Shown one piece after another: positions 1 through 8,511 of a DNA stretch of 64,000 bases. Source of the stretch: UBA2357 sp046295975 (GTDB lineage Bacteria; Pseudomonadota; Gammaproteobacteria; Burkholderiales; Rhodocyclaceae); the NCBI GenBank assembly GCA_046295975.1, contig JBKBMG010000025.1:9412-73411 (forward strand), written 5' to 3'. The notes beneath the pieces are model-generated. The model was not told the DNA's origin, ran no database searches, and saw only the letters and a program-made list of their open reading frames with translations. The stretch's first letter is position 1. Each line of letters begins with the position of its first letter. Made by a program: the position numbers and the translations under genes.

Positions 1-335
1 ATCGCGAGATACCACTCCTTGGACAGATCCCAGGTCGCCGTCTCCGACCACCATGGATCGGCAAAGCGCTTGTCGTCGGGATTGGGCTTCACCGGATCCG
101 GATGTGGCACGCCCAGCATCCGGTACATCGAATGCCACTGAAGCCGCCACAAGTCGTTGGACAGCGCCGCCAGCCGATCCGACAACTCCTGGGGATGGGC
201 CAGCCATGCAAGCTGGGCATGGACAATCGGCGCGGCCATGCCGAGCGGATCGATGGAACCCTCCACGGTCTCATGAATCTGGCGCAATGCGCGCTTCACG
301 CTGCCTGCGGGATTGACGCTCTCAGCCTTCTGCAT
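1..335 (-). CDS. phaC: PHA/PHB synthase PhaC, N-terminal part (cut by window start)
   Basis: Reading leftwards from an ATG at 335, the frame is open to the window edge (about 111 residues). It carries the N-terminal signature of polyhydroxyalkanoate synthases: a helical lead-in, then NPDDKRFADPWW and a following W-x-L-S-K-x-W-Y stretch, as in the PhaC N-terminal domain (PF07167). The alpha/beta-hydrolase catalytic part lies outside the window. The enzyme polymerises hydroxyacyl-CoA into storage polyester on granules. The start is supported by GGAG about 8 nt upstream. It follows the MBL nuclease gene by 51 bp in the same direction, so the two are probably co-transcribed. The exact PHA synthase class cannot be told from this fragment. 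Confidence 0.8.
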   Translation of the reverse strand, partial: MQKAESVNPAGSVKRALRQIHETVEGSIDPLGMAAPIVHAQLAWLAHPQELSDRLAALSNDLWRLQWHSMYRMLGVPHPDPVKPNPDDKRFADPWWSETATWDLSKEWYLA

Positions 336-386
336 GTCCTTGCTCTCCGTTAATCGCCGCCAGCATGTCCGATTGTGGCGTGACGC

Positions 387-1796
387 TCATGACAGTTCGT
401 AGATCTCGCCCACCTCCGGCAGGCACGCGCTGCGCCAGCCCAAGCGGGTTTCGATTGCATCGCAAAAACGCGCCGAAGCCGAACGCTCTCCGTGCACCAC
501 AAACACCCGCTCCGGCGCCTTCTCCAACCCGCCCAGCCAATCAATCAGCGCCGGCTGGTCGGCATGGGCGGACAACCCGCCAATGGTATGGACCGCCGCG
601 CACACCTCGACCCGCTCTCCGAACAAGGTGACCACTCGCGCTCCATCGACGATGCGCCTGCCCAACGTGCCCCCCGCCTGAAAGCCGCAGATGACGACGC
701 TGCATTCCGGGCGACCGATGTTGTGGCGCAGGTGGTGCTTGATCCGCCCCGCCTCGCACATGCCGCTGGCGGATATGATCACCAGCCCACTCTTCTGGCG
801 GTTGAGCGCGATCGACTCCTCGACGTCGGCAACAAAGCGCAGCTTCATCCGCGCCGGATTGGCCACCACCCAGTCCCGCAACTCACGCGTGGCGTCGTCC
901 CACAAGCTGTCGTACCGCAGCGTGAGTTCCGACACCGCCGCCGCCATCGGTGAATCAACGACGACCTCAAGGTCACCGACCTTGCCCTCGCGTACGAGTT
1001 TCGCCAGGACGAAGATGACCTCCTGACAGCGCCCGACCGCGAAGGCCGGAATAATGACGTTGCCACGGCGCCGGCGCAGCGTATCCTCCAGGATCTCCAC
1101 CAGTTCCCGTTCGGTGGCGTCCATGGGCCGATGGGCCCGGTCCCCGTAGGTCGACTCGATCACCAGATAGTCGGCCCGTGTCACCCGTGCCGGGTCGCGC
1201 AACACCGGGCGGCCCGGTTGCCCGAGATCACCGGAGGCGACCAGCCGTTTCGCCCCCCCCGGACCCGCGATATCGACCTCGATCACCGACGAGCCAAGAA
1301 TGTGCCCCGCTTCGCGGAATCGGCAGTTCAACCCGGCGGCTGGGCTGAACGGTGTTTCATAAGGAATCTTGCGCAACCGGGACAGACTTTCGCGCGCCTG
1401 CTCGACCGTATAGAGCGGCGCCAGATTGGACAGCGAACGGGCGTTGCGCGCACGTCGGCGGCGGTTGGTCCACTCCGCCTCTTTTTCCTGGATGAAGGCC
1501 GCATCCAGAAGCATGACCGCGAGCAGGTCCACGGTCGCCTCGGTCGCGTAGATCGGCCCACGGTAACCCAGCGCGACCAGTCGCGGAATCAATCCGCTGT
1601 GGTCGAGATGCGCATGGGTCAGAAGCACGCAGTCGAGTTTCCGCAAATCAAAGTCGAGCGCCCTGAGGTTCTTGGTCGCCGCCGCACCGCCGCCCTGGAA
1701 CATCCCGCAGTCGACCAGGAACGCACCGCCGTCATGGACCACGCGCATGCACGAACCCGTCACTTCGCCGGCCGCTCCGTGAAACGTAATCTTCAT
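387..1796 (-). CDS. MBL-fold/beta-CASP RNA exonuclease-like protein
   Basis: A 469-residue metallo-beta-lactamase fold protein of the beta-CASP RNA-processing type (CPSF73/YsdK-like). The metal motif HAHLDHSG is at residues 61-68. Later come the beta-CASP features: an I-I-P-A-F-A-V-G-R strand around residue 250, the SASGMCEAGRIKHHL segment, and a C-terminal VVHGE of the RMMBL region. Members hydrolyse RNA using two zinc ions in the cytoplasm; the substrate of this one is unknown. The start has GGAGAGCG immediately upstream. It lies upstream of phaC on the same strand and is divergent from a universal stress gene. Confidence 0.85.
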   Translation of the reverse strand: MKITFHGAAGEVTGSCMRVVHDGGAFLVDCGMFQGGGAAATKNLRALDFDLRKLDCVLLTHAHLDHSGLIPRLVALGYRGPIYATEATVDLLAVMLLDAAFIQEKEAEWTNRRRRARNARSLSNLAPLYTVEQARESLSRLRKIPYETPFSPAAGLNCRFREAGHILGSSVIEVDIAGPGGAKRLVASGDLGQPGRPVLRDPARVTRADYLVIESTYGDRAHRPMDATERELVEILEDTLRRRRGNVIIPAFAVGRCQEVIFVLAKLVREGKVGDLEVVVDSPMAAAVSELTLRYDSLWDDATRELRDWVVANPARMKLRFVADVEESIALNRQKSGLVIISASGMCEAGRIKHHLRHNIGRPECSVVICGFQAGGTLGRRIVDGARVVTLFGERVEVCAAVHTIGGLSAHADQPALIDWLGGLEKAPERVFVVHGERSASARFCDAIETRLGWRSACLPEVGEIYELS

Positions 1797-1870
1797 CGCT
1801 CTCCGACGCCCTTCATGCCATGCGCCTTGCGGCGCCCGAATATCTTGATACCCCTACACTCGCCGATGGA

Positions 1871-1876
1871 TATAAT
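1871..1876 (+). promoter_or_regulatory. Candidate -10 box for the universal stress gene
   Basis: A perfect TATAAT lies 32 bp upstream of the usp start. A TTGATA sits at 1845-1850, but the 20-bp spacing is too long for a classic -35, so the -35 assignment is open. Confidence 0.45.
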
Positions 1877-1908
1877 CGCGTCAACACCCACGAGAAAGGA
1901 GGTCGATC

Positions 1909-2352
1909 ATGTTCAAGCACATTCTGGTTCCCACCGACGGTTCCGCGCTGTCCGATGCCACCGTGACGCGGGCTGTATCCTTCGCCAAGGATGCGGGAGC
2001 CCGCATTACCTTCTTCTACGCCCAACCGGATTTTCCGATGCCGATCTACGGCGAGGGCGCGCTCATCGACCCAACCACGCCGGAGCAATTCGCCCAGTCG
2101 GCAGCCAAGGAAGCGGAAACCATTCTGGCCAAGGCCAAAACCGCAGCCGACGCTGCGGGCGTGACCTCCGACACGGATACGCTGGTGAATGAGGTTCCCT
2201 ACGAGGCAATCATCGACGCCGCCAACCGCCACGGCTGCGACCTGATCTTCATGGCCTCGCATGGTCGCAGAGGCATTGCCGGACTGCTCCTCGGCAGCGA
2301 GGCGCAGAAAGTGCTCACCCACAGCAAGATTCCGGTCCTCATCTATCGCTGA
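1909..2352 (+). CDS. Universal stress protein, UspA family (copy 1)
   Basis: A 147-residue single-domain Usp. It starts with the typical FKHILVPTDGS strand and loop. Near the C-terminus is the nucleotide-binding pattern HGRRGIAGLLLGSEAQKVL, followed by IPVLIYR. Proteins with the G-x2-G-x9-G-S/T motif usually bind ATP and act in stress survival; no specific partner can be read from the sequence. A strong ribosome site (AAAGGAGG) precedes the ATG. It is divergent from the MBL nuclease/PHA synthase pair. A second, unrelated-context Usp occurs at 55107-55544. Confidence 0.92.
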   Translation: MFKHILVPTDGSALSDATVTRAVSFAKDAGARITFFYAQPDFPMPIYGEGALIDPTTPEQFAQSAAKEAETILAKAKTAADAAGVTSDTDTLVNEVPYEAIIDAANRHGCDLIFMASHGRRGIAGLLLGSEAQKVLTHSKIPVLIYR

Positions 2353-2492
2353 GACGGTCCGAACTGGGGAACGCAGGCGCGTCCCGTCCGTTCCCCGGAC
2401 ACGGCAAGCGGCAAACCGACGACCACCTTCCCGGCATTCGACGGGCGCCCGCCCGGCCCTCGGGTCAGTCGCCACGATTTCTTGACAGACTC

Positions 2493-2735
2493 TCAATGCG
2501 TCTGCGGACGATTGAGTTCCTCAGATCCCTGCTGCAGAAAAATCGTCAACAGGCTGGACGCAGCACAGACGAGCCACAGGCAGATGAAACCGATGGAATA
2601 CGTCGCGATCGCCGAGAACTCAACCGGCTCACCAAACAAATAGAGTTGCTGGGGATCGATGATCGTGAAGAACACCCCCTCGGCGATCGCAGCGATCAGA
2701 AACGACGGCCAGAGCACCTGAATCCACTTCATCAT
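2493..2735 (-). CDS. Small two-helix membrane protein at the tail of the cco cluster
   Basis: An 80-residue protein starting MMKWIQVLWPSF. Two hydrophobic stretches (about residues 5-22 and 40-62) flank a short loop with IIDPQQLYLFG, and the C-terminus is polar. I do not recognise a named family. The start at the paired ATGs is chosen because a purine-rich GGGGGATGCGAG precedes it. It is the last gene of the minus-strand ccoN-to-ccoH run, about 90 bp after the DUF3149 gene. That placement suggests, but does not show, a role near the cbb3 oxidase. Confidence 0.6.
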   Translation of the reverse strand: MMKWIQVLWPSFLIAAIAEGVFFTIIDPQQLYLFGEPVEFSAIATYSIGFICLWLVCAASSLLTIFLQQGSEELNRPQTH

Positions 2736-2824
2736 CTCGCATCCCCCGGGTGATGGACGCGGGCACGCCGGTCGAAGTGACCGGCACGCCAACGCATCCG
2801 GTTGTAAATCGACTATCGGTGCGA

Positions 2825-2986
2825 CTACCGGCCGAGCGGGCTGTTCGCCCCCTTTGCCTTGCGCTCGTCCTCCGCCATGTGTCGCAACACGAAGCGAAGC
2901 AGATACCCCCCCATCACCACCACGAAACCGATGGTAAACAGGCTGAGCAAGCCGATGTCAGTCGAGACCAACTCCTTCCAGGCCAT
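2825..2986 (-). CDS. DUF3149 small membrane protein
   Basis: A 53-residue protein MAWKELVSTDIGLLSLFTIG... with one hydrophobic helix (about residues 13-33) followed by a charged tail (RHMAEDERKAK). The layout matches the DUF3149 family of very small single-helix proteins often found beside cytochrome oxidase assembly genes. AGGAGGT sits about 6 nt upstream of this ATG, which fixes the start against a longer open frame. Function unknown; from context it could be an oxidase-associated subunit or assembly helper. Confidence 0.72.
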   Translation of the reverse strand: MAWKELVSTDIGLLSLFTIGFVVVMGGYLLRFVLRHMAEDERKAKGANSPLGR

Positions 2987-3006
2987 GATGCACCTCCTTT
3001 CTCCAG

Positions 3007-3537
3007 TTAGGAACCATAAGGAACAATCCTTGTTTCCGTCTCTGTTGGGAGGTTTACGGTCCCGTTCAAGCGCCAGCTTCGGGACTCGTCTTCTATTTGC
3101 AGCAACCAACGGCCAGTGGTCAACGGCTCGGTCGGCGTCGAAAACACGCCATTGCGACCGACCATCAGCAGTTCCTGGTCCTGACCACCCCGCGTCGGGT
3201 GGGCGATCGTGAGCTTCAGCGTCGGCGGCAGGGTTGCGCCGGTCGACGACTGCAGCACCAGCGACAACTCGGTGGCCCGCACGGTGACGTCGGCGACCAG
3301 ACCCAACTCGGCGGCCTTGGCAGAACGCGCGATGGTACGGTCGATCGCCCTACCCTCTCGGTAATAGTCGTCCACCACCATCCCGTCGAAGGTCGTATGC
3401 GCGGTCCAGAACAAGGACAGCCCGCCAACGACGGCGAGTGCGGGAAATAGAATCAGAAACCAAGGCCAGAACTGCTTGTACCAAGGTTGGGTGTCGCGGC
3501 TAGCGTCCATGTGCATGTGCATATCGTTAAGTACCAT
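3007..3537 (-). CDS. ccoH: FixH/CcoH family cbb3 oxidase assembly protein
   Basis: A 176-residue protein with a short cytoplasmic N-terminus, one membrane helix at about residues 25-45, then FDGMVVDDYYREGRAID, the hallmark region of FixH, and a beta-rich periplasmic domain. FixH/CcoH proteins bind early cbb3 oxidase assembly intermediates and are required for a stable complex. The ATG at 3537 lies 6 nt after the ccoG stop, so translation is likely coupled. Its own ribosome site is weak, and internal Met6, Met8 and Met10 are alternative starts. Confidence 0.85.
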   Translation of the reverse strand: MVLNDMHMHMDASRDTQPWYKQFWPWFLILFPALAVVGGLSLFWTAHTTFDGMVVDDYYREGRAIDRTIARSAKAAELGLVADVTVRATELSLVLQSSTGATLPPTLKLTIAHPTRGGQDQELLMVGRNGVFSTPTEPLTTGRWLLQIEDESRSWRLNGTVNLPTETETRIVPYGS

Positions 3538-3543
3538 CTCGGT

Positions 3544-4977
3544 TCATCGCGGCAACAGGAAAGTGGTTTCTTCCTGCACGCGGGTTTGCTCGTCGCCAAC
3601 GACGTCGAGCTCGAAGGTGATGCGGTGCGAACCCGGCTCGCCCACATCCGGCGGCGTGCGCACCTGCACCGTCGCCGACTCGGTGGCGGCCGGCGGCAGA
3701 TACACGCGTGTGTCACCGACAATCCTCACACCGTCCAGTCCAGTGACCGAAATATCAACCGTACGTTCGCGCTCCACCATGTTCATGATCTGCAGGCGGT
3801 AGACGTTCTCGATCAGCCCGTCCTCCACCTCGCGCGCAAGCGCCGCTCGATCACGGATGATGTCCACCCGCAGGTCGGCACGCGTGGCAAGACCGACCAC
3901 CAAGGCCAGACAGATCGCCGCGAGCACCCCGCCATAGACGAGCGTACGCGGTCGCGCAATATGGGCAAGAATGTCCTTGCGGCCCCAATGCTGGCGCATC
4001 GCGTTTTCGGTGGTATACCTGATCAGGCCGCGTGGGTAGTTCATGCGGTCCATCACCTGATCACAGGCGTCGATACAGGCCGCACAGCCAATGCACTCGT
4101 ATTGCAGCCCCTGGCGAATGTCGATGCCAGTCGGACATACCTGCACGCAGATGCCACAGTCAACGCAGTCCCCCTTGCCGACGCTGCGCGGATCCACACC
4201 CTTGCGGCGAGTACCGCGCGGCTCGCCACGCTCGACATCGTAAGTAATGACCAGGGTGTCCGGATCGAACATCACCCCCTGGAAGCGGGCGTACGGACAC
4301 ATGTACTTGCACACCTGCTCACGCATCACGCCGGCGAACACGTAGGTGAAGGCGCCGTAGAACAGGATCCAGAACAACTCCCAGGGCCCAAAGCCAAAGC
4401 TCGCCGCCGACGCGAGCAACTCGCTCAGGGGCGAGAAATAGGCAACAAAGGTGAACCCCGTCCACAGCGAGAGCGCCCCCCAGGCACCGAACTTCGCAGC
4501 GCGCAACGCAAACTTGCGCCCATTCATCGGCGACTCGGCGAGCTTGCGGCGCTTGTTGTGGTCCCCCTCGATCTTCTCCTCTATCCACATGAAGATCTCG
4601 GTGTACACCGTCTGGGGACAGGCGTAGCCACACCACAGGCGACCGGCGATCGCGGTAAAGAAGAACAGCGCGTACGCCGAGATGATCAGCAGAATGGCGA
4701 GATAGAAAACGTCCTGCGGCCAGAAGACCCAGCCGAAGATGTAGAACTTGCGCTCGGTGAGATGAAAAAGTACCGCCTGCCGGTCGTTCCAGGTCAGCCA
4801 CGGCAGTCCGTAGAACAACAACTGCGTGATCCAGACCAGCGCCCAACGCCAACGCGCGAACACCCCTGTCACCGAGCGCACATGCAACTTCTTGCGTGAC
4901 TCGTAGAGACCTCCTGCCGCACCGGTATTTTCAACCTGGGGTTCGGCCTGCTTCGCGGTCTGGTCCGGCTTGGACAT
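3544..4977 (-). CDS. ccoG: Cytochrome c oxidase accessory protein CcoG (FixG), polyferredoxin-like
   Basis: A 477-residue membrane Fe-S protein. Several helices fill residues 40-210, with the conserved GRLWCGYACPQTVYTEIFMW stretch at about 112-131. Two 4Fe-4S sets follow (CVDCGICVQVCP and C-x2-C-x2-C-x3-C). Next come another helix and a C-terminal immunoglobulin-like periplasmic domain (FixG_C). CcoG is known to reduce copper for cbb3 oxidase maturation. It follows ccoP after about 115 bp that include a strong hairpin. Confidence 0.95.
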   Translation of the reverse strand: MSKPDQTAKQAEPQVENTGAAGGLYESRKKLHVRSVTGVFARWRWALVWITQLLFYGLPWLTWNDRQAVLFHLTERKFYIFGWVFWPQDVFYLAILLIISAYALFFFTAIAGRLWCGYACPQTVYTEIFMWIEEKIEGDHNKRRKLAESPMNGRKFALRAAKFGAWGALSLWTGFTFVAYFSPLSELLASAASFGFGPWELFWILFYGAFTYVFAGVMREQVCKYMCPYARFQGVMFDPDTLVITYDVERGEPRGTRRKGVDPRSVGKGDCVDCGICVQVCPTGIDIRQGLQYECIGCAACIDACDQVMDRMNYPRGLIRYTTENAMRQHWGRKDILAHIARPRTLVYGGVLAAICLALVVGLATRADLRVDIIRDRAALAREVEDGLIENVYRLQIMNMVERERTVDISVTGLDGVRIVGDTRVYLPPAATESATVQVRTPPDVGEPGSHRITFELDVVGDEQTRVQEETTFLLPR

Positions 4978-5017
4978 CTCGGATTATCCGTATAATCTAA
5001 TATTCTTTCTTTTTAAT

Positions 5018-5037
5018 CCCCGGGCCTGCGCCCGGGG
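5018..5037 (-). other. Strong intercistronic hairpin between ccoP and ccoG
   Basis: Perfect 8-bp stem CCCCGGGC/GCCCGGGG with a 4-nt loop. In the direction of transcription the following bases are ATTAAAAAG, not a U-run, so it is probably not a classic terminator. It may protect the 3' end of ccoNOQP mRNA or lower ccoG expression relative to the structural genes. Confidence 0.5.
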
Positions 5038-5091
5038 ACCGTACCCGTCGGGACGACGGGAAAACGCTTACAACCGCTTAACCGGCAAGGC

Positions 5092-5994
5092 TCAATTGCC
5101 CTGCTTGTTGCTCAAGCCCCAAACGTAGGCAGCCAGCAGGTGCACCTTGTCCTCGCCGAGGAACTCGCCAAAACCCGGCATGCGGTTCATGCGACCATGG
5201 GTCACGGTCTCGACGATGGAGGCCTCCGAGGAGCCCCACAGCCAGGCATTGTCGGTCAGGTTGGGGGCACCCAGCATCGGGTTGCCCTGCGCATCCGCTC
5301 CATGGCAGGCAACGCAGTTGGTCGCAAACAACTCGGCACCCCGCTGGGCACGCAGCGAATCGTGGGCAAGACCATTGAGCGAACGCACATAGGCTGCCAC
5401 GTCACGCACACCATCACCGCCCAGAACCTGTCCGAACGGCGTCATCACGCCCATGCGGCCGGAGGTAATGGTCGCCTTGATGTGCTCCGGATCTCCGCCC
5501 CACAACCAGGCACCGTCGGTGAGATTGGGGAAGCCCCGCGCACCACGCGCATCCGAACCGTGACACTGGGCGCAATATGTGACGAACAGGCGCTGCCCCA
5601 TCGCGCGCGCATCGGGATCGGCAGCAACCGCCTTCACATCCATGCCCGAGTACTTGGCGAAGATCGGACCATAGCGCTCATCGGCAACCTGGCGTTCCGT
5701 CTCGTACTGCCCGACCGAACTCCAGCCGAAGATGCCCTGGCGATTGCCGAAACCCGGGTACAGCGCCAGATACACCACGGCGAAGATCAGGGTGATCCAG
5801 AACAGGTACAGCCACCAGCGCGGCAGCGGGTTGTTGTACTCGGCCAGATTCTCGTCCCACACATGCCCGTGCAGCTCGACCGGGCCCGTTTCGCGCTTGT
5901 TGTTGGACAGCAGCACGAACAGACAGAACAACAGGCTCAGGGCCACCAGACCCATCACATAGTAGTTCCAGAAGCCGCTAACAAAGTCAGCCAT
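5092..5994 (-). CDS. ccoP: Cytochrome c oxidase cbb3-type subunit III (dihaem) CcoP
   Basis: A 300-residue protein with an N-terminal helix (about 10-30), a second helix (about 61-79), and two c-type haem sites: CAQCH at residues 141-145 and CVACH at 227-231. Both are followed by the NLTD.AWLWG pattern typical of CcoP. The subunit carries electrons from soluble cytochromes to CcoO. AAGGA ahead of the ATG overlaps the end of ccoQ; the ccoQ stop is 3 nt upstream. Confidence 0.97.
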   Translation of the reverse strand: MADFVSGFWNYYVMGLVALSLLFCLFVLLSNNKRETGPVELHGHVWDENLAEYNNPLPRWWLYLFWITLIFAVVYLALYPGFGNRQGIFGWSSVGQYETERQVADERYGPIFAKYSGMDVKAVAADPDARAMGQRLFVTYCAQCHGSDARGARGFPNLTDGAWLWGGDPEHIKATITSGRMGVMTPFGQVLGGDGVRDVAAYVRSLNGLAHDSLRAQRGAELFATNCVACHGADAQGNPMLGAPNLTDNAWLWGSSEASIVETVTHGRMNRMPGFGEFLGEDKVHLLAAYVWGLSNKQGN

Positions 5995-5997
5995 TTT

Positions 5998-6177
5998 TTA
6001 TCCTTCCTTTGAATGCCGGCCGCCGTCGGAGGCCGGAGCATCGTCTTCGGTGAAGGGTAGGCGTGCCGCCTCGTCGAAGCCCGCTTTCGAGTGCTTGCTG
6101 TATGCCCAGACACAAATACCAAGAAAACACAGCAGGCCGACCACCGTGATCAGACTTCTGAAATCGTTCAAATCCAT
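5998..6177 (-). CDS. ccoQ: cbb3-type oxidase small subunit CcoQ (FixQ)
   Basis: A 59-residue protein, MDLNDFRSLITVVGLLCFLG..., with one membrane helix (about residues 9-26), then W-A-Y-S and an acidic tail (FDEAARLPFTEDD). This is the size and layout of CcoQ/FixQ, the small subunit that stabilises the cbb3 core. The gene sits exactly between ccoO and ccoP, as expected for ccoNOQP. Confidence 0.93.
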   Translation of the reverse strand: MDLNDFRSLITVVGLLCFLGICVWAYSKHSKAGFDEAARLPFTEDDAPASDGGRHSKEG

Positions 6178-6196
6178 GACACGCCTCCCGACCGGA

Positions 6197-6829
6197 TTAC
6201 TTGAAGTTCGACAGCGCGGTGCCCAGACCCTGAAGGTATGCGATCACCGCATCCATCTCGGTCTTGCCCTCGAGCTCGGCCCGCGCACCGGCGATCTGCT
6301 CGTCGGTGTAGGGGTGCCCCATCGTTCGCAGCACCGTCATCTTCTTCTCGATGTTAGTCGCCTTGATCGGGCGCTCGAGCCACGGGAAGGCCGGCATGTT
6401 CGACTCGGGCACCACATCGCGCGGATTGATCAGGTGCACCCGGTGCCATTCGTTGGAATAGCGACCGCCGACGCGATGCAGGTCGGGGCCGGTACGCTTG
6501 GAGCCCCACTGGAAGGGCCGGTCATAGATGAACTCCCCAGCGACCGAGTAATGGCCGTAGCGTTCAGTCTCGGCGCGGAACGGACGAATCATCTGCGAGT
6601 GGCAGTTGTAGCAGCCTTCGCGCACGTAGATGTCGCGCCCGGTCAGTTCGAGCGGGCCATAGGGCTTGATGTCGAGCGGGTTGCCCTGACGGTCGATCGC
6701 CTGCGTGGTCGATTTCTGGAAGAACAGCGGGACGATCTCGACGAGGCCGCCCACGCTCACCGTCAGCAGCGTCAGCACGATCATCAGACCGACGCTGCGC
6801 TCGATAACGTCATGTTTGGATTGAGCCAT
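6197..6829 (-). CDS. ccoO: Cytochrome c oxidase cbb3-type subunit II CcoO
   Basis: A 210-residue monohaem cytochrome c subunit with an N-terminal anchor helix (about 13-33) and the haem site CYNCHSQM at residues 73-80. The MP at AFPWL and surrounding residues supplies the distal methionine region. It accepts electrons from CcoP and passes them to the CcoN catalytic site. It follows ccoN by 16 bp. Confidence 0.97.
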   Translation of the reverse strand: MAQSKHDVIERSVGLMIVLTLLTVSVGGLVEIVPLFFQKSTTQAIDRQGNPLDIKPYGPLELTGRDIYVREGCYNCHSQMIRPFRAETERYGHYSVAGEFIYDRPFQWGSKRTGPDLHRVGGRYSNEWHRVHLINPRDVVPESNMPAFPWLERPIKATNIEKKMTVLRTMGHPYTDEQIAGARAELEGKTEMDAVIAYLQGLGTALSNFK

Positions 6830-6845
6830 GTTGTTTTTCTCCGGT

Positions 6846-8279
6846 TTAGGCGTGCGCGGCCGCGGGTGCGATCACCGGCGCCTCGTAGGCCTTCTGGCCG
6901 GCGATGGTCCTGATCATGTTGTAGAACATGATGAACATGCCGGAGAGGAACAGGATCCCGCCGATCAGGCGAATCGTCCAGAACGGATAGCTCGCCTTGA
7001 CGCTCTCGATGAACGAGTACGTCAGCGTGCCGTCCGGATTGGTCGCACGCCACATCAGGCCCTGCATCACGCCTGCAATCCACATCGAGGCGATGTAAAG
7101 CACGATACCGACGGTCGCGATCCAGAAGTGGGTCGTGATCAGCTTGGTCGAGTACATCTCCGTCTTGCCGTACATGCGCGGCAGCAGATAGTAGATCGCG
7201 CCGATCGAGATCATCGCCACCCAACCCAGGGCCCCGGAGTGCACGTGGCCGACGGTCCAGTCGGTGTAGTGCGACAGCGCGTTGACCGTCTTGATCGACA
7301 TCATCGGACCTTCGAAGGTCGACATGCCGTAGAAGGACAGGGACGTGATCAGGAACTTGAGGATCGGATCGGTACGCAGTTTGTGCCACGCGCCGGACAA
7401 GGTCATGATCCCGTTGATCATGCCGCCCCAGGACGGCGCCAGCAGGATCAGCGAGAAGATCATGCCGAGGGACTGGGTCCAGTCGGGCAATGCGGTGTAG
7501 TGCAGGTGGTGCGGACCCGCCCACATGTAGGTGAAGATCAGTGCCCAGAAGTGCACCACCGACAGGCGGTAGGAATACACCGGTCGGTCGGCCTGCTTGG
7601 GAACGAAGTAGTACATCATGCCCAGGAAGCCCGCGGTCAGGAAGAAGCCCACCGCGTTGTGACCATACCACCACTGGATCATCGCGTCCTGCGCACCGGC
7701 GTAGGCGGAGTAGGACTTGGTCAGGGACACCGGCAGCGCCGCGCTATTGACGATGTGCAGCAACGCAACGGTCAGGATGAACGCGCCGAAGAACCAGTTG
7801 GCAACGTAGATGTGTGACGTCTTGCGCTTGGCGATCGTGCCGAAGAAGACAATGGCGTAACTCACCCACACCACCGCGATGAGGATGTCGATCGGCCATT
7901 CGAGCTCGGCGTACTCCTTGCCCGAGGTGAAGCCCAGCGGCAGGGTGATGGCCGCGAGCAGGATCACCAGTTGCCACCCCCAGAAGGTGAAACCCGCCAG
8001 CCAGGGCAGGAACAGGCCCGTGTGACAGGTCCGCTGGACGACGTAGTACGACGTGGCGAACAACGCGCAACCGCCGAACGCGAAGATTACCGCGTTGGTG
8101 TGCAACGGACGCAGCCTGCCGAAATGGAACCATTCGCCGAGTTCGCTCAGGTTGAGCGCGGGCCAGACGAGCTGGGCGGCGATGATCACGCCTACCAGCA
8201 TGCCCACGATCCCCCACACCACCGTCATGATGGCGAACTGGCGAACGACTTTGTAGTTATAAGTCGCTTGCGATTGCAT
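6846..8279 (-). CDS. ccoN: Cytochrome c oxidase cbb3-type catalytic subunit I CcoN
   Basis: A 477-residue, 12-helix haem-copper oxidase subunit. Visible ligands are His60 in FGRLRPLHTNAVIF (low-spin haem), WWYGHNAVGFF and GPHHLHYTALPDW (CuB), and HVHSGALGW (both haems). It reduces oxygen to water and pumps protons, with high oxygen affinity. The ATG at 8279 is preferred over a longer frame because AGGGGTGA precedes it and CcoN proteins begin close to this MQSQATYNYK. It heads ccoNOQP and has an FNR-type promoter upstream. Confidence 0.97.
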   Translation of the reverse strand: MQSQATYNYKVVRQFAIMTVVWGIVGMLVGVIIAAQLVWPALNLSELGEWFHFGRLRPLHTNAVIFAFGGCALFATSYYVVQRTCHTGLFLPWLAGFTFWGWQLVILLAAITLPLGFTSGKEYAELEWPIDILIAVVWVSYAIVFFGTIAKRKTSHIYVANWFFGAFILTVALLHIVNSAALPVSLTKSYSAYAGAQDAMIQWWYGHNAVGFFLTAGFLGMMYYFVPKQADRPVYSYRLSVVHFWALIFTYMWAGPHHLHYTALPDWTQSLGMIFSLILLAPSWGGMINGIMTLSGAWHKLRTDPILKFLITSLSFYGMSTFEGPMMSIKTVNALSHYTDWTVGHVHSGALGWVAMISIGAIYYLLPRMYGKTEMYSTKLITTHFWIATVGIVLYIASMWIAGVMQGLMWRATNPDGTLTYSFIESVKASYPFWTIRLIGGILFLSGMFIMFYNMIRTIAGQKAYEAPVIAPAAAHA

Positions 8280-8358
8280 GTGAGTCACCCCTGTGATTGA
8301 AATCTTCTTCTTGCAGATCCTCAATGGTCACGCAATGAGCGCCAGACCATCCGGCAGA

Positions 8359-8399
8359 AGGATACGCGCCGCAAAAATGCGGAATTTGATGCAGGTCAA
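8359..8399 (-). promoter_or_regulatory. FNR-dependent promoter of ccoNOQP
   Basis: On the minus strand TTGACCTGCATCAA (8399-8386) matches the FNR/ANR box TTGAT-N4-ATCAA at 9 of 10 defined bases. A -10-like TATCCT starts 21 bp downstream (8364-8359), which is class-II activator spacing. The implied RNA start is about 70 nt before the ccoN ATG. Low-oxygen activation is inferred from the family. Confidence 0.75.
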
Positions 8400-8482
8400 T
8401 ATTGTATTGCAGAGCACCACCGTCCGAAAGCGCGATGCTCAGGGGCGCGCACGCCTGCAGCAGCTTCTGCGGTGCAGAAACG

Positions 8483-8511
8483 AAAAAAAAGGGTGCGCAC
8501 GAGACGCACCC
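8483..8511 (-). terminator. Rho-independent terminator between ccoS and ccoN
   Basis: Reading the minus strand, GGGTGCG pairs with CGCACCC around a 7-nt loop and is followed directly by eight T residues (8490-8483). It ends transcripts coming from ccoIS and/or from the FNR-type promoter at 8595-8636, before the ccoN promoter. Confidence 0.85.

Noticed and set aside
3487..4899. 470-codon open frame antisense to ccoG
   Set aside because: Shadow of ccoG; no motif.
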